A stretch of 64,000 nt of DNA from Xiphophorus maculatus. Lineage: Eukaryota; Chordata; Actinopteri; Cyprinodontiformes; Poeciliidae. Where the stretch lies: the NCBI RefSeq assembly GCF_002775205.1, contig NC_036450.1:10768979-10832978 (forward strand), given 5' to 3'. The position numbers and the translations under genes are program-made. The notes beneath the pieces are model-generated. The model saw only the letters and a program-made list of their open reading frames with translations, was not told the origin of the DNA and ran no database searches. Shown piece after piece: positions 39,521-54,382 of this stretch; the first letter of the stretch is position 1, and every line of letters begins with the position of its first letter.

Positions 39521-41794
39521 TTTCTCCAGATGCCCACATGCACAAAGCTACCTACTCTGCAAGGTCTTAGACACACACACACCCACGCACACGCCGGCCT
39601 GAAAAAGCATCCACACTGCGCTTCCTCTTCACACACACCCAGGTTCCATTTGGCCCTCCAGCTTCTATCAAAACTGGGGAAAAAGCAGAAAGAAGCAGGT
39701 GGGGCTGCTATGATGAAGAGATGATGACTGATTGGGGTGCTGGCATTTTCTTCTGTCATCATCTGTATGAAACCTGTGACTCAGTATCTTGTGAGGGTTA
39801 GACAGACTTAGGGGCTGCATTCACAATTTAATGAAAACAATGAAACCTGCAGCCAGATTCTAATGTGAAGCCTCTAAGCTTCAAAATATTTTATTATAAG
39901 ACAAATTAGGGGCAAATAAATACTGATCTGAGACGTTTGAGACTGTATGAGCATAAAGTCCAAATTCTACTGTAAATTACTTCAGTAGTACGTGAAAACA
40001 TTAAAAACAAAAATGTCCACATTTTGTAACATTATTAAAACAAACCTCAATGTATTTAACTGGAGTTTTAGTGCATAGCTGTAAAGGAGGAGGAAAATAA
40101 AATGTTTTAATTTTCTTTCTTATGAATAAATACTTGACATACTCACAGGAGCATCCCCAGCATTTTTCAAGGGAGGGGTTGGGGGCATGGTTCCCCCAGA
40201 GAGTTATGTTCATGTCAGAGAAAGGCATACATAAATGTAAAACACAATAAATAATTATATAATAAATATGGAATTTAGTTCCTATCGGATCAGAGGGACC
40301 GGCCAGATGGAAATCCAATGTCTATGTTGGTCTGTAACATAAAAACTCAATAAAATATATTAAAGCTTGTGGTTTCTACATCAAATACTGGTGCAGTGGT
40401 TTAAAAGTACTTTACATTGCAAAGTACTTCACAAGGTACTTTAAATCTTGTCAACTTTCTGCCAGAAAGAATGTCAAAATCCTAAGGCTGTGTGTCTGCG
40501 GGTGTTTTGTGTGATCAGATACATGTTGGGACATAGGATCTGTGAAACCAGAGCTGACCTGAGTCATGGTTCACTTTCTCTGCTCACAAACACCACAGCA
40601 AGACGTAAAGGAGCTGGAAACACTTTCCTCAAATTTACAAGAGCCATTACAGGCTGCTGCAAACAAGCAACACAGGTCAGGATGTATGGCAATACCTAGT
40701 AAGAAGGTGAAGATGTGGTTCTGGGCTGACATACTACATTTATTCCAGTAAACAGTTTGAGGAAACTGAACCAGACCAACAACTATTCAGTTTTTTGCTG
40801 ATTATTGTTCTTTCAAGCCACTTTGTATATACTAACCTGAAAACGGAGCCATTTTGAAATGAAACGTACTTCAAAGCATGAGGTATTTTTTTGGTGGACT
40901 TGTCTTTCATCAGCCCAGACCACAAAACAGTTGCAATTAGACTTTCAATTTAATGGGTATACTAATTTTGAACCCAAACTGATGGAAATCAGAAGAGTTT
41001 GTGGAGAGCAGCAGGGTGGTCCATAAGTCAGGGGACTATTCTAATGTGAGTGAGACAGAGGCTTCAACAACAGCATTTATGGGCCCCGTTAACAATTATA
41101 CATATCAGAATAAAACAAGTGGTGCCTAACCCTTTGGAACAAGTCTCAGCCCCATAAAAGAAACATAATGAAAGTAAATATGAGCAAAACACCTATTATT
41201 TTCAAATGACAATGCACAAGCTGTGGTCTCAAGCTAAAGGAAATATAATGAAACCTAATCAGTCACACAAAACTGGGGCACTAACCCAATTATGGCCCAT
41301 GTGCACCGGAGAACTCGCATCCAGGCTGATTTTCCTGCAACACCGCATGTCAGTGCTAGTGATCTATAAAGAGATTAGCTAATTACATGGAGTCCAGGCG
41401 ACGAACAAACTGGAAGCTAATAGCAGAAAAATAGAGAAGGTCAGGAGGAGGATAGTTTATTTACGTGCTTTTGTATGTGTGTAATTACTCGCATCTGGGT
41501 CAGTTTTATGAAACCCATAAACTGTATCGCCCAGAGCAATCTTAAGCACAGGAAGTGGGCTGTGATTGATCCAAAAGGCAAATAATGAAACAATAAACTG
41601 TAAGAGCATATTGTAGTACTTAAGAAACAATAGTTTACACATTATTGAAGTCCAGGCAGCCTTCTGTGCTACTGATAAAGTAAACAATTATATTTTGTTG
41701 AGGATTGCTATTCTATATAATGCAACAACACTAATTTTTGACCAAATGTAAACTTTAGTACATAAAACATTAATTGGGCCTGAGGGTGTTTGGA

Positions 41795-42115
41795 TTCTAG
41801 ATGGTGACAGGACATTTTCCTTCAGGATTTTGTTGTCAAGAACAAAAGCAACACCACCACCATATTTAACTGGCAACATAATGTTTTAGTTCTGAAAGGC
41901 TGTGTTTGTTTCACACCAAAGTTCTACTTTTGTCCTGTCAGCCAGCTGAATATTTGCCCAAAAGTCTTGGGGATAACAGAATGTTTTTTTCTGGGTCAAC
42001 AATGGTTTTAACCTTGGACACCATGAATACCATTTGTGTCCAATCTCTTTCTTAACGTCTAATCATAAACACCAACCTTAACAGAGGCAAGAGTTGAAGT
42101 CTGTGCTATTTATGT
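41795..42115 (-). mobile_element. Tc1-like transposase relic, second lineage
   Basis: Keeps, in antisense order, a ttctgggtcaacaatggttt block near 41990 and caatctctttcttaacgtct near 42041, phrases typical of another fish Tc1-like family. On the left a broken minus frame still reads MLPVKYGGG. Internally degraded. Confidence 0.5.
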
Positions 42116-45100
42116 TAGACTCCATTCTATATCACAAACTAATCTTTGTGGTAGCAACACTTCAAAATATGCACATCATAAAAAACTGTTTGGACAACAA
42201 TGAATGTTAGCTAATTAAGTACCAGGCATCATGGCTCTTTAGGCACAACATATATTTGGAGACACTTGTTTAATGCAGTATAAAATGTTCAGTTAGTAAG
42301 GAGGTTGTACATGATAAGTCATGTTCAGTTAAATAGAAAATAAAATTGAGTTTGAAGACTTTGGTGGACAGTTAAGGGGTGTTTTTAGCAGGAAGGAGTG
42401 TTTTATATTTATGCTTGAACTTCAGAACATAATTTATCTATAATTTACTGGAACTGACAGTGTTTATCCAGAGAGTAAGACCTTCCAGGCAATACCATCT
42501 TCCCAAAAGCAATTCCTTCCACTTATGGAGAAGCCTGGTTCATCATCCTGATACTATAGTAGAAATTTATTTAAGAAACAGTCTAACTGCATGATAAGAT
42601 CATTTAAGTAAAAAATGAGGAGTACATGTTTTTTAACCTAAAATTGAGACTAAAAGATGTAACATACTGGATAAAAGCCTATCACAACTCACAGGTCATT
42701 TCAACAGGAAATCAGGACATTGTGCACAGTCGTATCTGTGGAAACAGCAATCAACACAGGAAATAAAACACAAATCTGAGCCCATAGCACAATAAACAAA
42801 CAGATGTTCACTTCAGGCAGCAGAAAGTGATCAAAAATGGAACGACTTGGCTCTGATGACTGATTACTATTAGTGACTCTGAAACATCTGTTAGCCAAAC
42901 AAACTGACAGAAAAAGCTAAAATCCAAGCTGTTTCTAAGCAGAACTAGTATATTAGAAAAGCTGCTGAATGTGTATCTTTATGCGGTTACACAGCCCTCC
43001 AATCTGGCAGAGTAATGTCAAATTGCAGCGCTAATGAATATTAATAAAGGCAGTTCTCACCTACCCATCGCCACAGAGCATAAAACAAGGAGACTGAAAT
43101 CATATGAAGGTCCCTTCAGGTTTGAGTGCTGAAAAAGAACGTGCAACATGTCTGGACCCATAGCAAGCTATTTGTGTCCCTTTCCAAACGTCTCTCGCCA
43201 CCACTCACACACATCTCCGACCCCCACAGACTCCTTCCCAGAGCAGCAACAAAGGGCCCCGCAGGAGCTTCGGTGCCATTCTCCAGACAGAATACTAATG
43301 CTGCACTCCACAGCAGCGCCTCCCCACACACACGGCCATGCACACCGACATGCTCACAGACGAGAGCCCTTCAGAAGGAAGGTCTGTAGCCAGAGAGTGC
43401 GGTGAATTGTGTGCAAGGTCTTTAAACGCAAGACAGACAGACCGATTAACGCTCCCAACAGATGTAGTGCACAAACTGGGATAAACATGATCTGAGGGTG
43501 ACGGAGAAGTACTGCTGTATTATTTTCTCCTTAGACTAAAGGTTATGACATTGCTTTGGTGTGTAATCATGTTTTTATAATAATAGCCATAGCTTTGTAA
43601 TAAAAACACTACTTATTTTGGCTGGCTGTCCACTGAGTGGTTCACTGTGCGTCTCTGTGTTAGATAATGTATACTCACAGAGTTGAGTAAACAGTGTTAG
43701 AGTACAGGTTGACCTGATCTATCTGAACTAATAACACAGTCATTTGTTTCTGCTTCTATCATCCAGCTGTGTTAAACATAAACATTGGCCAGTTATGCGT
43801 AACAAGGTGTATCATAGATTACAGTTAAAAAAATAATAATAATGTAACCCGTTATCATATAGTTCTTACTGTTCAATGTCCTTTAATAAAATGTCAGAGG
43901 AAATTTCATCCGGTTGTACGGAGCAGTGCCACCCATGTCTTAACTGTTTCGGCTCATTAGTATCACACATGGTTCTTGTTTATAAGAAAGAAAACTGGCT
44001 GTTTGGAAAATCTTGATGTAAAAACTAAAAGAGAGTTGGTCATTAAGCAATGTCATGTTAAACAACAGAGTCCAGAGTAGTTAAAGATTTAAACTAAATT
44101 AAACAAATATTAACTCCATATTTTGCTTTACTCTTCCAACTCTGTGTACATCTGATATAAATATTTTCCAACTACTGCTTTGGCTGAAATATACTTTAAA
44201 TTTATCTCTCTACTTCTGATTAAAGTAAAATTGAGTCTTTCAATTTTCTAAATAGTTAAAGTAAACTGCTTAAATCACTGTTATAAGAACATTAAACCTC
44301 TTTTTCTGATTTTAAACAAAAGGGACTAACTCTTGTATAATGAGAAATAGCTAATAAAAACTAAATATCATAGCTATTATGTTATTTTAGCCTAAATAAT
44401 GCAATAAGAGTTGCGCTTCGATTTAAAATAACATATTTTTTGTGTTAATTACATCAGGCTGTGAAACTGTGGCATATTTACTCAAAGTTATATTATTACA
44501 AGAATCTCATGGCTAACTGGACAATGTGATTAGATCTTAGGTTAGGTTTTGGACCAATGAGAACTACAGTATGGTTTCTTGTAAAAACAAACCAAAAAAA
44601 ATCTAAATCAATTAACTGTGTTCAAGTTAAAATACAGCAGATTTGACAAAAATCTCGTAAATGAAAAACTAAATGTTTGTTGCCACAATTTAAAGAGTTG
44701 TACAAATAGAGACGTAATAAAGACACCAAGTATTTAAAAAAATATTCTACACACATGAACCAAAACAAACCCAAAGTGTAAAGGTTATTTATGACAAACT
44801 ATGTTCACCTGAGCCAATTTCATATTAATAATAAGAATACGTGTTCCTACAAATACAACCCTTCAGTGTGACCAGTGTGCTCCCTAAAAAAGCAATAGTT
44901 TTGGCCGTTCATGGTGGGAAGAAGTAAGCAATAAACTTAAAGAAACAATTGTTGCTGTCCATCAGTCTGGGAGGCTTGAATCACTTTTCCAAGACATTTA
45001 TAGTCCATCATACTACAGGGACACAGATTACACACCAGAAAAGAACGTTACCACTACAGTCACCAAGCTTCCCGAGAGTGAACGCCCCAGCTAATTCAAC

Positions 45101-48100
45101 ACAGGGTCAGTGCATGTAACACAGAGAATGTGCAAAAACCCAAACGCTCCACCTATTTGCAATAGATCAAACATATGACTCATTTGAGGTTTTAAGGATC
45201 TTTCACAACAAAATGGAAGCATGACTCAGGTTTGCTAAAATCGTATCTAAAAGAACCTCAAAACTTTTTGCACAATGTCTTACTTTTTGTTATTGTTCTA
45301 AACCCAATACTATGAGCAAAAACATGAATAAATGTTGATCCATGTTGTTTAGAAGATTTTTTTTGTAAATAAACTTGTAACTGCTCCAATGAGAAACATG
45401 TCTCTAAGTTTAAGATTTTTTTCTCAGCTGAACCTTCCAGCAGCCACTCAATCAGTAAATGTATGTCATTGAGATCATCATTTCCCACTTTAAGAAGGAA
45501 ACTGAGATCAGGTCTAAGAACTTCCTTGAAATCCAGAATAATATTTGTGTAAACGCACCTTCCCAACATTTTCTCGGACTCCATTATTCAACAGTTCAAT
45601 TCACCCTGTAGTCCGCTGAGCAGATTCCTTTGTTTCATATCAAATCGTCACATCACAAACACACAACAGTACACCAACAATGCATTGCAATGATTTGTTC
45701 TCCTTCATTCATTGCTCAACTGTTTTAAATTCTTAGCCATAAAAGGGAGGAAGAGGCAACAGAGCTGCCAAGAAGGCATTTTTTCTTTAAACTCATGACT
45801 GAATGAAAACCTGAAGGTTGGGAAGTTTGAACAAACACAAAGGAAGAAACTGGTAGTGAAGAATGACTGAATTGTGATTTGGGGCTTTTATGTGGCTATA
45901 TGTAAGGATGGGGAGAAAAGGCCACTCTAATCCTCTCCAAGTATGAATCAAAATACTGTGGTATTTTCTCCACAGGACACAGAGTGCATAGACCACACAG
46001 AGAGTCTAAATGCTAACAGACCATTTGGCAGCTTTCTTTTTTTCAATGAACATGACGTATCTTTTGGGAGACACAGACACATGAGTGCACTTGTGAATTT
46101 TAAGTAAAGCTTTGGTAAATTTTGTTAGTTTTAGATTTAGGCCTACTTTAAAACTTGCATAAGCACTGTCATACAAAAACATCAAGTTCAGATCAAAAAT
46201 AAAAACTGAAATTATTAAAGACAAGAGATGTAAAATAAGCAAATGTTTCAAAAAGACCAAAGTTTTCAAGGTATTGGTGTCTACAATGAAAAGTCCTGCA
46301 TCTCCATGCTGTTGCAAGGTGTTTATTCCAAACCATGAGATAAAGCATGTTAACATGTGTGTGTTGTCAGGACAGAGTGAATCTTCTCACTGTGAATGTT
46401 CTCACTAGCTTATAGCATTAACCTGCCCTGCAGTGTGAGGCCCTGAGAGGAACACCGAGCTCATCAGCAGACTATTTCTGGAAACTAGCTCATTAGCCTC
46501 AAGTATTTAGACAAAGAAAAGAGGCTTCACGCTGGACTAAAACAGCCCACGATAAACAAGTCTGGGCTTGAGATTAGCAGTGTTGGCCAATTATTTGAAT
46601 GACACTATCTTGTTGCATTATCTAAATTTTTTTTTTCTAACAAAGAGAGATTAATTTTTTTATAAAAACTCACAACAAAATATTTACATCGTTGAATGTG
46701 AATATATATGATTGGATATACAAATAGTTTCTCTGTACTTAAATGTATATCTATAAAGAATAATTATAACCTTTCAAGTGTTTAGTGGCTAACATTAACT
46801 AACACTTGTCTATGTAAGGCTTTGTTCCCTTGTGATGTCAACAACCTAAGAGAAAACAACATTCATGCTAAAACAGTCTTGTGTAGGTTGGGATCTTGCA
46901 ATAAGTTACAAAACGTCTGCTGCTCAGTCTTTGCCCTGCAGGCTTATTAAAAAGTCACAACATCTACAGCTAATACCATTTGCTACAGCTTCATGGCTCC
47001 TCCATGACTTCTTCCAAAATCTAACTGCTCTGCACATGATAAAATACCAATCTGAACGGGTTCTGACTAAGAGTCGGAACTCTTAGTCATAAGATAACTT
47101 GAGGAAGAATGAGCCAGACAGACTATTATTAAACTGGTAATGGGAGAAAAGAGTAATTCGATGCACCAATAAGAAAATTTGGGATGATATCGATAGTAGC
47201 AACAGTTGAAATGCAAAAACATCCTTGAGGTTTTATTACTCAGTAGGGCTTTGAGGTTACAACACAGTTTCATACACAAAAATAGGCTCCACTTTCTCAT
47301 GAGCAAGCTCTAAGATGGAAGGGTTTTGCATTAGTTCACCTTGAAAATGATCTTCCAAATTAAAAACATTCCAACAACCAACCATGAAATGTAAACCCGC
47401 ATCTCGTCTGGTGTGACACTGTTTTAGCACTAAGTGGCACTTGTTAAGAATCCAATGACATTTTTTATTTACTCGTTTTCAGGTGAAAAATATGCCCGAT
47501 ATGAAAGATACATAAGAGACAAACTGTTTGATAGAAAAATTCCATTAAATTGACAATGAGCTTACCATACACTAAACATACCCACTTTACTTCTGACACA
47601 TCACTGAAAACTCAAACTGTGTACTACTAATTAAAATTACTCCAAATTTCTGTCATCACTAACAGCTATTCTTATATTACATTGTGGAGTTTTTTAGACA
47701 ATTCTCAATTCTCCCCTTTTTTCTGTCATGGCACAGTGTCTTCCAAGTAAAAGTGGTGATAGCTTATGAAAGAGGTGTTTTTCATCTAACTGCATTTACC
47801 CAAGAGTGACATCTACAACTGATAATGCCATCATCACAAGTGTCAAGTGATTTTAAACAGATACAAGAAGAAAGTGGTTTGTGTTAAATTTCCTTTTAAA
47901 TCATTTTTCACCACACAAGGAATTTTTCGCAAGAAGGTTTCTAACCATATAAACATTCTTCTGCTTAGGTCTAAAAATGAAACTGGTTGACAATTGAACT
48001 TGGAGGAAGCACCTCTGACCCTGGAAGTCAACACTTTCCTGGATTCCCAGAGCAAAAGATAAAACTCTTTTTACTTTCATTTCAATGTAGCTGAGAGCGG

Positions 48101-49589
48101 CAGAAGTGCAGCTTTTTTTTCCAAATATTGAACCAGTTTCCTCTGTTTTTTGCACTTCATTCTTATCTGTGTGTCTGAGTATGTTTGTGTAAACAGTGTT
48201 TGTACTAGCAGGTATTTTGTGCTCTGCTTTGTGTTCAATGAATGGTTTGTGCTGCATAGTACAACAATAATAATCGGTGGATGTTGTGGACAATAGTGGG
48301 CAATGGAGGTTGTGTAAGTGAAGCCATTATATGGCCGAGTCGCATTGTTTTGTTTCCTGAATCTTTCAAATTCTCTTCCTGTCTGGGACACAAATATAAT
48401 CACGGTGGACATAACGCATTTCTAATACGGATGCTCGAAAAAAGTATATTATTTAGGTTAGAAAAGAAGCACTAAAGCAGAGCCCTTTAAAAATGTTTAA
48501 ATTGTGACTAAATCTGAATTGATAAATGGTGGGAGAAAAAAAATCTGCTTTTTGATGCATGGAGCTGGATCTTACCCTTACAAGCTTTGATTATCTGATT
48601 GCACAAGGCGGAGCTCTGAAATGCAGTAAGTGTGTCACCTGACCAGTCTATGGGGAGTATCACAATCAAAGAGAAAATCAATAGGACAAAATATGCAGGA
48701 TGTGTGAAACTGAAAGCAAATATTTTGAAACAAGAGACATGAACCAAAAATGCAAGTAAAAAACACTGTCAACCCGAAACCTATGAAACTAGCAAAAATA
48801 GCCCCTAACTCAAAAAAGTTGTTGAAAAGTTCATTCCTATTATTATGGTGAAGGATGTCCAACCATCAACAGATGCTTAGTATCAGGACTTTTCTCTTAC
48901 GAAGCGGTCTTTGGATAGAAAATTCTACCTTGAAGATAATTCCCTGAAATGCTAAACTACACCCATTGCAACCAGAGTAAAACAAAGTGATGTGATTGTA
49001 ACAGCTCTGACAAACTATTCCCACAGTTATAGCAGCTGCATAACTGTCCAGCTGCTAGCCTGTTGTGTTAGGAGTCGTGCATGTCTAGCAGGAAAACGGC
49101 AAATTGCTAAGAAGGACTCAGTTTTTGTGAAGTGGAAAATCTGTCTGGAGGCATGTTGGGTGGGGTCGGAGGTCAATGTTAGGTCATTAATTGATATATA
49201 ATCGCATCATAAGACTTTTAAATTGTAATCAAATCTATTTGCAAAGTGCCTAAAGATTCCCACCCCTGTAATGTATTAACAAGGTATCTGCAGGTCACAA
49301 GTCAAATTTAAGACTTTAAAGACCTTTTTAATGTTAGTAAATAACTAAAGCAACATAGATATTTGGTCACACTTTGCTTGTACAAATAAAATTAATTTGA
49401 AATTTTATCTACCAAATACAGGTTGTGTTTTTAAAAACTACAATTCTTAAATATATTTGCAAACTGCAGTAAAGAGCGACATCTTGGGGCATCAAGTCTT
49501 TATGACAACTATTAGATGCTATTTACATGTCAACCGGTTCTTATCTTTCTTAAAGGTAATGTTTATTTGCTAAATGTTACTTGGATTGC

Positions 49590-49870
49590 AATTGGAATGC
49601 TTTGATCAGATGAGACTTTGGATAGGTCAAAATTTCAGAGAAAAACACTCCAGGTGGGTCAAGTGTCAATCTAAGGATAGATTTATGAAAAGGTTCCCCA
49701 TGTGCACTGTAATGTATGGTGGAGTACCTGTAATGTTGTGGGGCAGTTTGTCTTCTAAAGTCCATGTTAATGTTGTTTTGAATGCATCATAAACTTATGA
49801 TTCTCATGGTCACAGTTTCGAGGCAAAATGTTTGGGAACCACTGATCAAGAGAAAACGTGCAATGTCCCT
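49590..49870 (+). mobile_element. Tc1/mariner-like transposase fragment
   Basis: The plus frame retains FDQMRLWIGQNFREKHSRWV and later VMYGGVPVMLWGSLSS, the transposase region around the second catalytic acidic residue. Truncated on both sides. Confidence 0.55.
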
Positions 49871-50959
49871 TGAAGCTCCAGTCTTGTAAAGTGTTGTTCT
49901 ACAGGCCAAAAATTTTTTTTAATGTGTTTTAAAAGGGTTCTGTAAGTAGTATGAGCAATGAGAAACCACAATCACACATAGACTCTACTGTGTCACTGTC
50001 ATTTATTCCCAGAGGTTTAACAAAAATAGCCACAAAGTGTCATTCACAGCCTAGAGACCTACATTAAGCTGCACAAGTATAAGAAAACGTTGTTTAAACA
50101 CTGGGAATTTTTTTTTATTGTTCAGTCTGAGAGCTGGCCAGAGGGACGTTCACATGACTTCTTCTTCATGATGAACACCCAAGATACATGTTTGACGTTC
50201 TTTTCAAGTTATCCACTCACTATCAGCTGATGCATGTAACTCATGAACAAAGAGGTGACAGTAAATATGCCATGACACAAGCTAGTGTATAATTAGTCTG
50301 CTTCCTCTGCTATCTTCTCTTATCCGTTTTTTCTATCTCCACAATGCCTTGTTCCTATTTCTACCTCGGCAAACTTCACCAGCATCAAAAAGCTGTTATG
50401 TAATCTGTGATTATATGTTTCAGTGTGCGGGGTTGGCTTTCTGGGAAGAGGGTGAGGTCTGAAGGAAGAAGACATCAGTGATAACTTTATTGTTCCTGCC
50501 AGTGTTCTCACAAACTCTACTTTGCCAAAACGGGTGGAGGTGGAAAATGTGCTTCCCTCAGATACGCACTGCACAAAAAAAAATCTGGATGCTACTCTAT
50601 CAGACACCGACCGTCCCAGTGGGAAAAGAAGCATGCCGAAAATCCCTCTGGACAGACGCTAGAGTCGGCTGTGATCTTTTCTGTCACAGAACCAAGCAGA
50701 GGTATTGGCAGACATGCTGCCTGAATTGGCAGCTTGCTGATTGGCTTCACTATTTCCACAATCAGTAACCGATTTCAAATGGTGACCACACAAAACAGCA
50801 AAGGCAGATTGAGAGCTATTTTAAATGGAGTGAGGACCAAAAAAAAAATTTATCCACCACAAACACAACCTTTGTAGCTCATAAATTTTGAAGATTACAG
50901 AACAAATCTGGCAAGACACCATTGATTAATTGGTGTGTTTCATTAAGGATAAAGTTCTA

Positions 50960-51530
50960 CTGCATCTACATTACCTCGCAAAAGTATTGACCTTTAGTGT
51001 ATTTCATAAGGACTTTATGTCATAACCAAAACAGTAAAAAAAAAAAACATTTATATTTTCCACAATCGTTTACAAAAAGCTCTAAAGATTATGTCATCCA
51101 TTTATATTCAATCCCCTCAGTGTTATCAACTGGTAAACAGAAAGAGCGTGGCATAACCACAAACGTATGCAGATCTGGTTGTCCACTTGAAAAGCCAAGA
51201 AGGGAAATAAGAGTACCAACCAAAGAGGCTGTACAGAGGTTCATGGCTATTCTGAAGTAGAAATCCACAATTCGGGTATTCATAGGACAACACTAAGTGC
51301 ACTCAACAAATCTGGTCTTTATGGAACAGTGGAAAGCCAAGTCCTATTTCCAATTTGTCACAAGCCATTTAGGGGACACAGCCAATATGTGGAAGAAGAT
51401 ACTGTGGTCAGAGCTGTTGAAAGTTACAAAAGACTTCAGTCTAGGAGGGAGATTCAACTTCCAGAAGGAAAATGACTCTAAACATACACCCAAAGCTTTA
51501 AACGAATAGTTTAGATTAAATCATAGGGTT
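50960..51530 (+). mobile_element. Tc1-like element, decayed
   Basis: Left end near cgcaaaagtattgaccttta. The interior retains gtctttatggaacagtggaa at 51315, acaagccatttaggggacac at 51360 and ttcaacttccagaaggaaaa at 51452. These match successive parts of Tc1 transposase in plus orientation. Several deletions and frameshifts. Confidence 0.7.
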
Positions 51531-52968
51531 TTAAAGTGTTAAAATGGCAATCTGATTTAATTTGAGCAAAGAAGAACTGGCAATACAATTGCTGTGTCAA
51601 AATTCAGGAGCTGAATCTTTTGGAAGTTGCATTTGAAGTTCTACTAAGTAACAGCAATGCGACAAAGGCTGTCAAAATTTGAAGGCTCTTCCAAACCCAG
51701 CCCACAAATCTGTCATCCTTTCCCCGATTCAAATGATGGGTCTGGTCCTTCCCAACCCATCCTGTCCCAACATTTATTAAGGGCAAATGAGAGATTTGTG
51801 TCTTTGTAACAACAGCATATGAAGAAATAGAGTGGGAGACGAGTACAGTTATAATGTAAGCATATCAAAAACTGGTAGTACAAAAGTTAAAACCAGTGGT
51901 GTGGTTTAGCTTTTGTCATTTGCATAGAATAGTTTTTTTCCCTAGATAATTTATTTAATTATCTCAATATATAAATATGTAGAAGTTATTAAATAAGTCA
52001 TTTAAAAAAACTCAGTAAGATTCCAAGATACATTTTTACCAGTGGGAGTTCATCATATAAAATAAATTAAAATATATGAAAGTTAGGTAGGGCTGCAACT
52101 AAATCTGAAAAAGTTCAAGTTTGGATGAGAGTTTTGTAAGGTGTTGTGTTTCAAAAGTTTTTTTTTTACCAATTGCTTTCTCCTGCTTCTTTTCAGCAGA
52201 TGGCTGCGTTTGCAAGGCTTTGCAATGTACACTGCAGCATGAAAAACAAACATAAGCTGTCAAAAATAAGAAAGCCTTGCAAACTGTGAGAATATTCACC
52301 AAGACAAACCACTGAAACGTCCATCATTCCTGTGTCAATAAACGGGTCTGCTGCCCTCTGGTAAAATGTCATTAACTCCACTGTAAAATCAATCAATCAG
52401 TCAAGTAAAACTAATCAGCAAGACTAAAGGCAATGAGACAACAAGGCCAAACTCTTCAAACTGGAAGCTGAAACAGCAAGACTGCATGTTCTTATTTAAA
52501 ACAGCCAGAGGATGGTTTTCTCTGGACATTAAGAGTACATACTTAAAATCTGCAGACATGCACTGGAATTAATAACACTCACACCCATCATCAGCAAGAT
52601 AACACCACCCTTCAGAGATCACTAGCGGTTTCAAAGTCTCTAGTGAAAGAACTGCAAGTTGCTTGGCAACAGCAAAAAAAAGAAAGAAACTGAATATAAA
52701 AAGTTCAACATGAAAATAAAAAAATCAGTTGCATCAAACAAAATCAGACTTTGTGCTTTTTTCTGCATACTAACCACATTTTCACATCTTTGGTATCATC
52801 TTCAAACACTTTTAGACATAAATCAGGGTCAGTTTTTGACACAGACAATATGGCTCACTACTCAGAGTGGCATCTTGATGAAATGACACAAAGAGCAAGG
52901 ACAACTAATATACAGAATCAGAAATAGTTTAACCACTTAATAGCAAACCAGCTTTCAAACAACAATAT

Positions 52969-53035
52969 TCCTTTATTTAATCAGGTAAACCCCGTTGAGA
53001 TCTAGATCTCATTTTCAAGAGGGACCTGACAATAC
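52969..53035. repeat. dispersed repeat block, copy 2
   Basis: Contains cctttatttaatcaggtaaa then gagatctagatctcattttc. Relative of 20649-20725. Confidence 0.5.
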
Positions 53036-54382
53036 ATTAACAGTTAAGAGAAAAAGCTGATTTTATGACCTGAGATATTTCAAAACAGCTCAACATGTCC
53101 TTTCTGCATAAAAAAGTGCCGCACTTCTTTTTACCAAGTGACCAGCAATGTGCAGTAGGAAGTGGGGGAGGAGCAGTACTGCATTGCTCTATACTCTTAG
53201 CAACTTGCTATATTTAGATATTTTTCTGACAAGAGAAAAAAATCAGTATCGGCAGGTCAGTTTTTTTTAAAAGATCTCTGACCGGCCAGAATACTGCAAT
53301 CAGTGCAGTCCTACTTTTCTATTGAAGTGCCGCAGCAGAAATTTAAGCACTTTTCAAACCATCCATCCATCATATACTCACTTGTCCTTGCACAGCCACA
53401 CTTTGTGCATGTGTATGTGTGTTGGAGGAATGACATAATTCATGCCTGAACTGCCACTGCCTTTTACCCTCATGTTTTCAAAATGGCTACATATGAGTGT
53501 TATGATATTTTTGACAGTGGACAGAGCTGAAACTGTCTGTACAGCAACCATAACCACAGAGATTTATAGTCTGACTGAGGAACACAGAAGTCTGCCAAGT
53601 GAATGGTTAGCGATTCAATCCTGTCTTTTGGCAAGACAGATGCCCAAACTGGCCCAAATCTTAAAATTGCTGTGTTTCTACTTTAGAGCAAGAAAAAGCG
53701 ATTGATAGCCTGTAAGAGGCTGTACTGCGGTATAAATGAATGTATGTGGCTAACAGTGTAAAAATGTAGTCTAATCCACAATATTAGATCAAAACTAACA
53801 GTGTAGAAAAATAAAGCATAGTATTTTTGTGAGAAATAGTACATGAAGCAGCCATAACAAAGCTGTTGCTATCTTTCCACCATGTTAGTCAGTCTGTGGG
53901 GGATGAAAAGCAGGTTAAGGTCATTCCAATATGTAGGTTAAAGTGATGCAGAAGAGGACAGAGAGACTGCTGCAGCAAACAGTCTGGTCCACTGACCTCC
54001 TTTGGTCGTCTCTCTTTCTGCAGTATTATGTGTCCTCCACACTTTAAAGCTAATCAAACTGATTGTTTCTGCTATCCTCAAACACAATGACCCCCATCGG
54101 ACACACACAGGCCTACACCTTTCACTTAAGCTAATGTTACACTTTCGCTTTACGTCCGGGCACATAAAATATCTCAAAGTAATATTCCAAAGCTACTTCT
54201 GACTCATTTCAGTTTAGTTTTTTTTTAATTATTTTACCTGTGTGATGAATGTTGATGATGAAACAGCGCTGATTTCTTTTGCTTCCCTGCTGCCGACTAA
54301 TCAAGGGATAATAACCGGGATTAGTTCTTTTGTTTTTTTTTCTTTCTTAAAGAAAGGACAAATGCTTAACTGACCGGCTTAC

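Larger units (their letters stand above)
39521..54382. other. akap2 upstream intron, central part
   Basis: AT-rich, with no confirmed exon. Contains Tc1-type relics (41795-42115, 49590-49870, 50960-51530), a dispersed repeat (52969-53035), a GC-rich patch (43140-43400), an exon-like plus-strand island (40599-40675) and a 108-codon minus frame (45258-45584) of unknown meaning. Confidence 0.45.
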
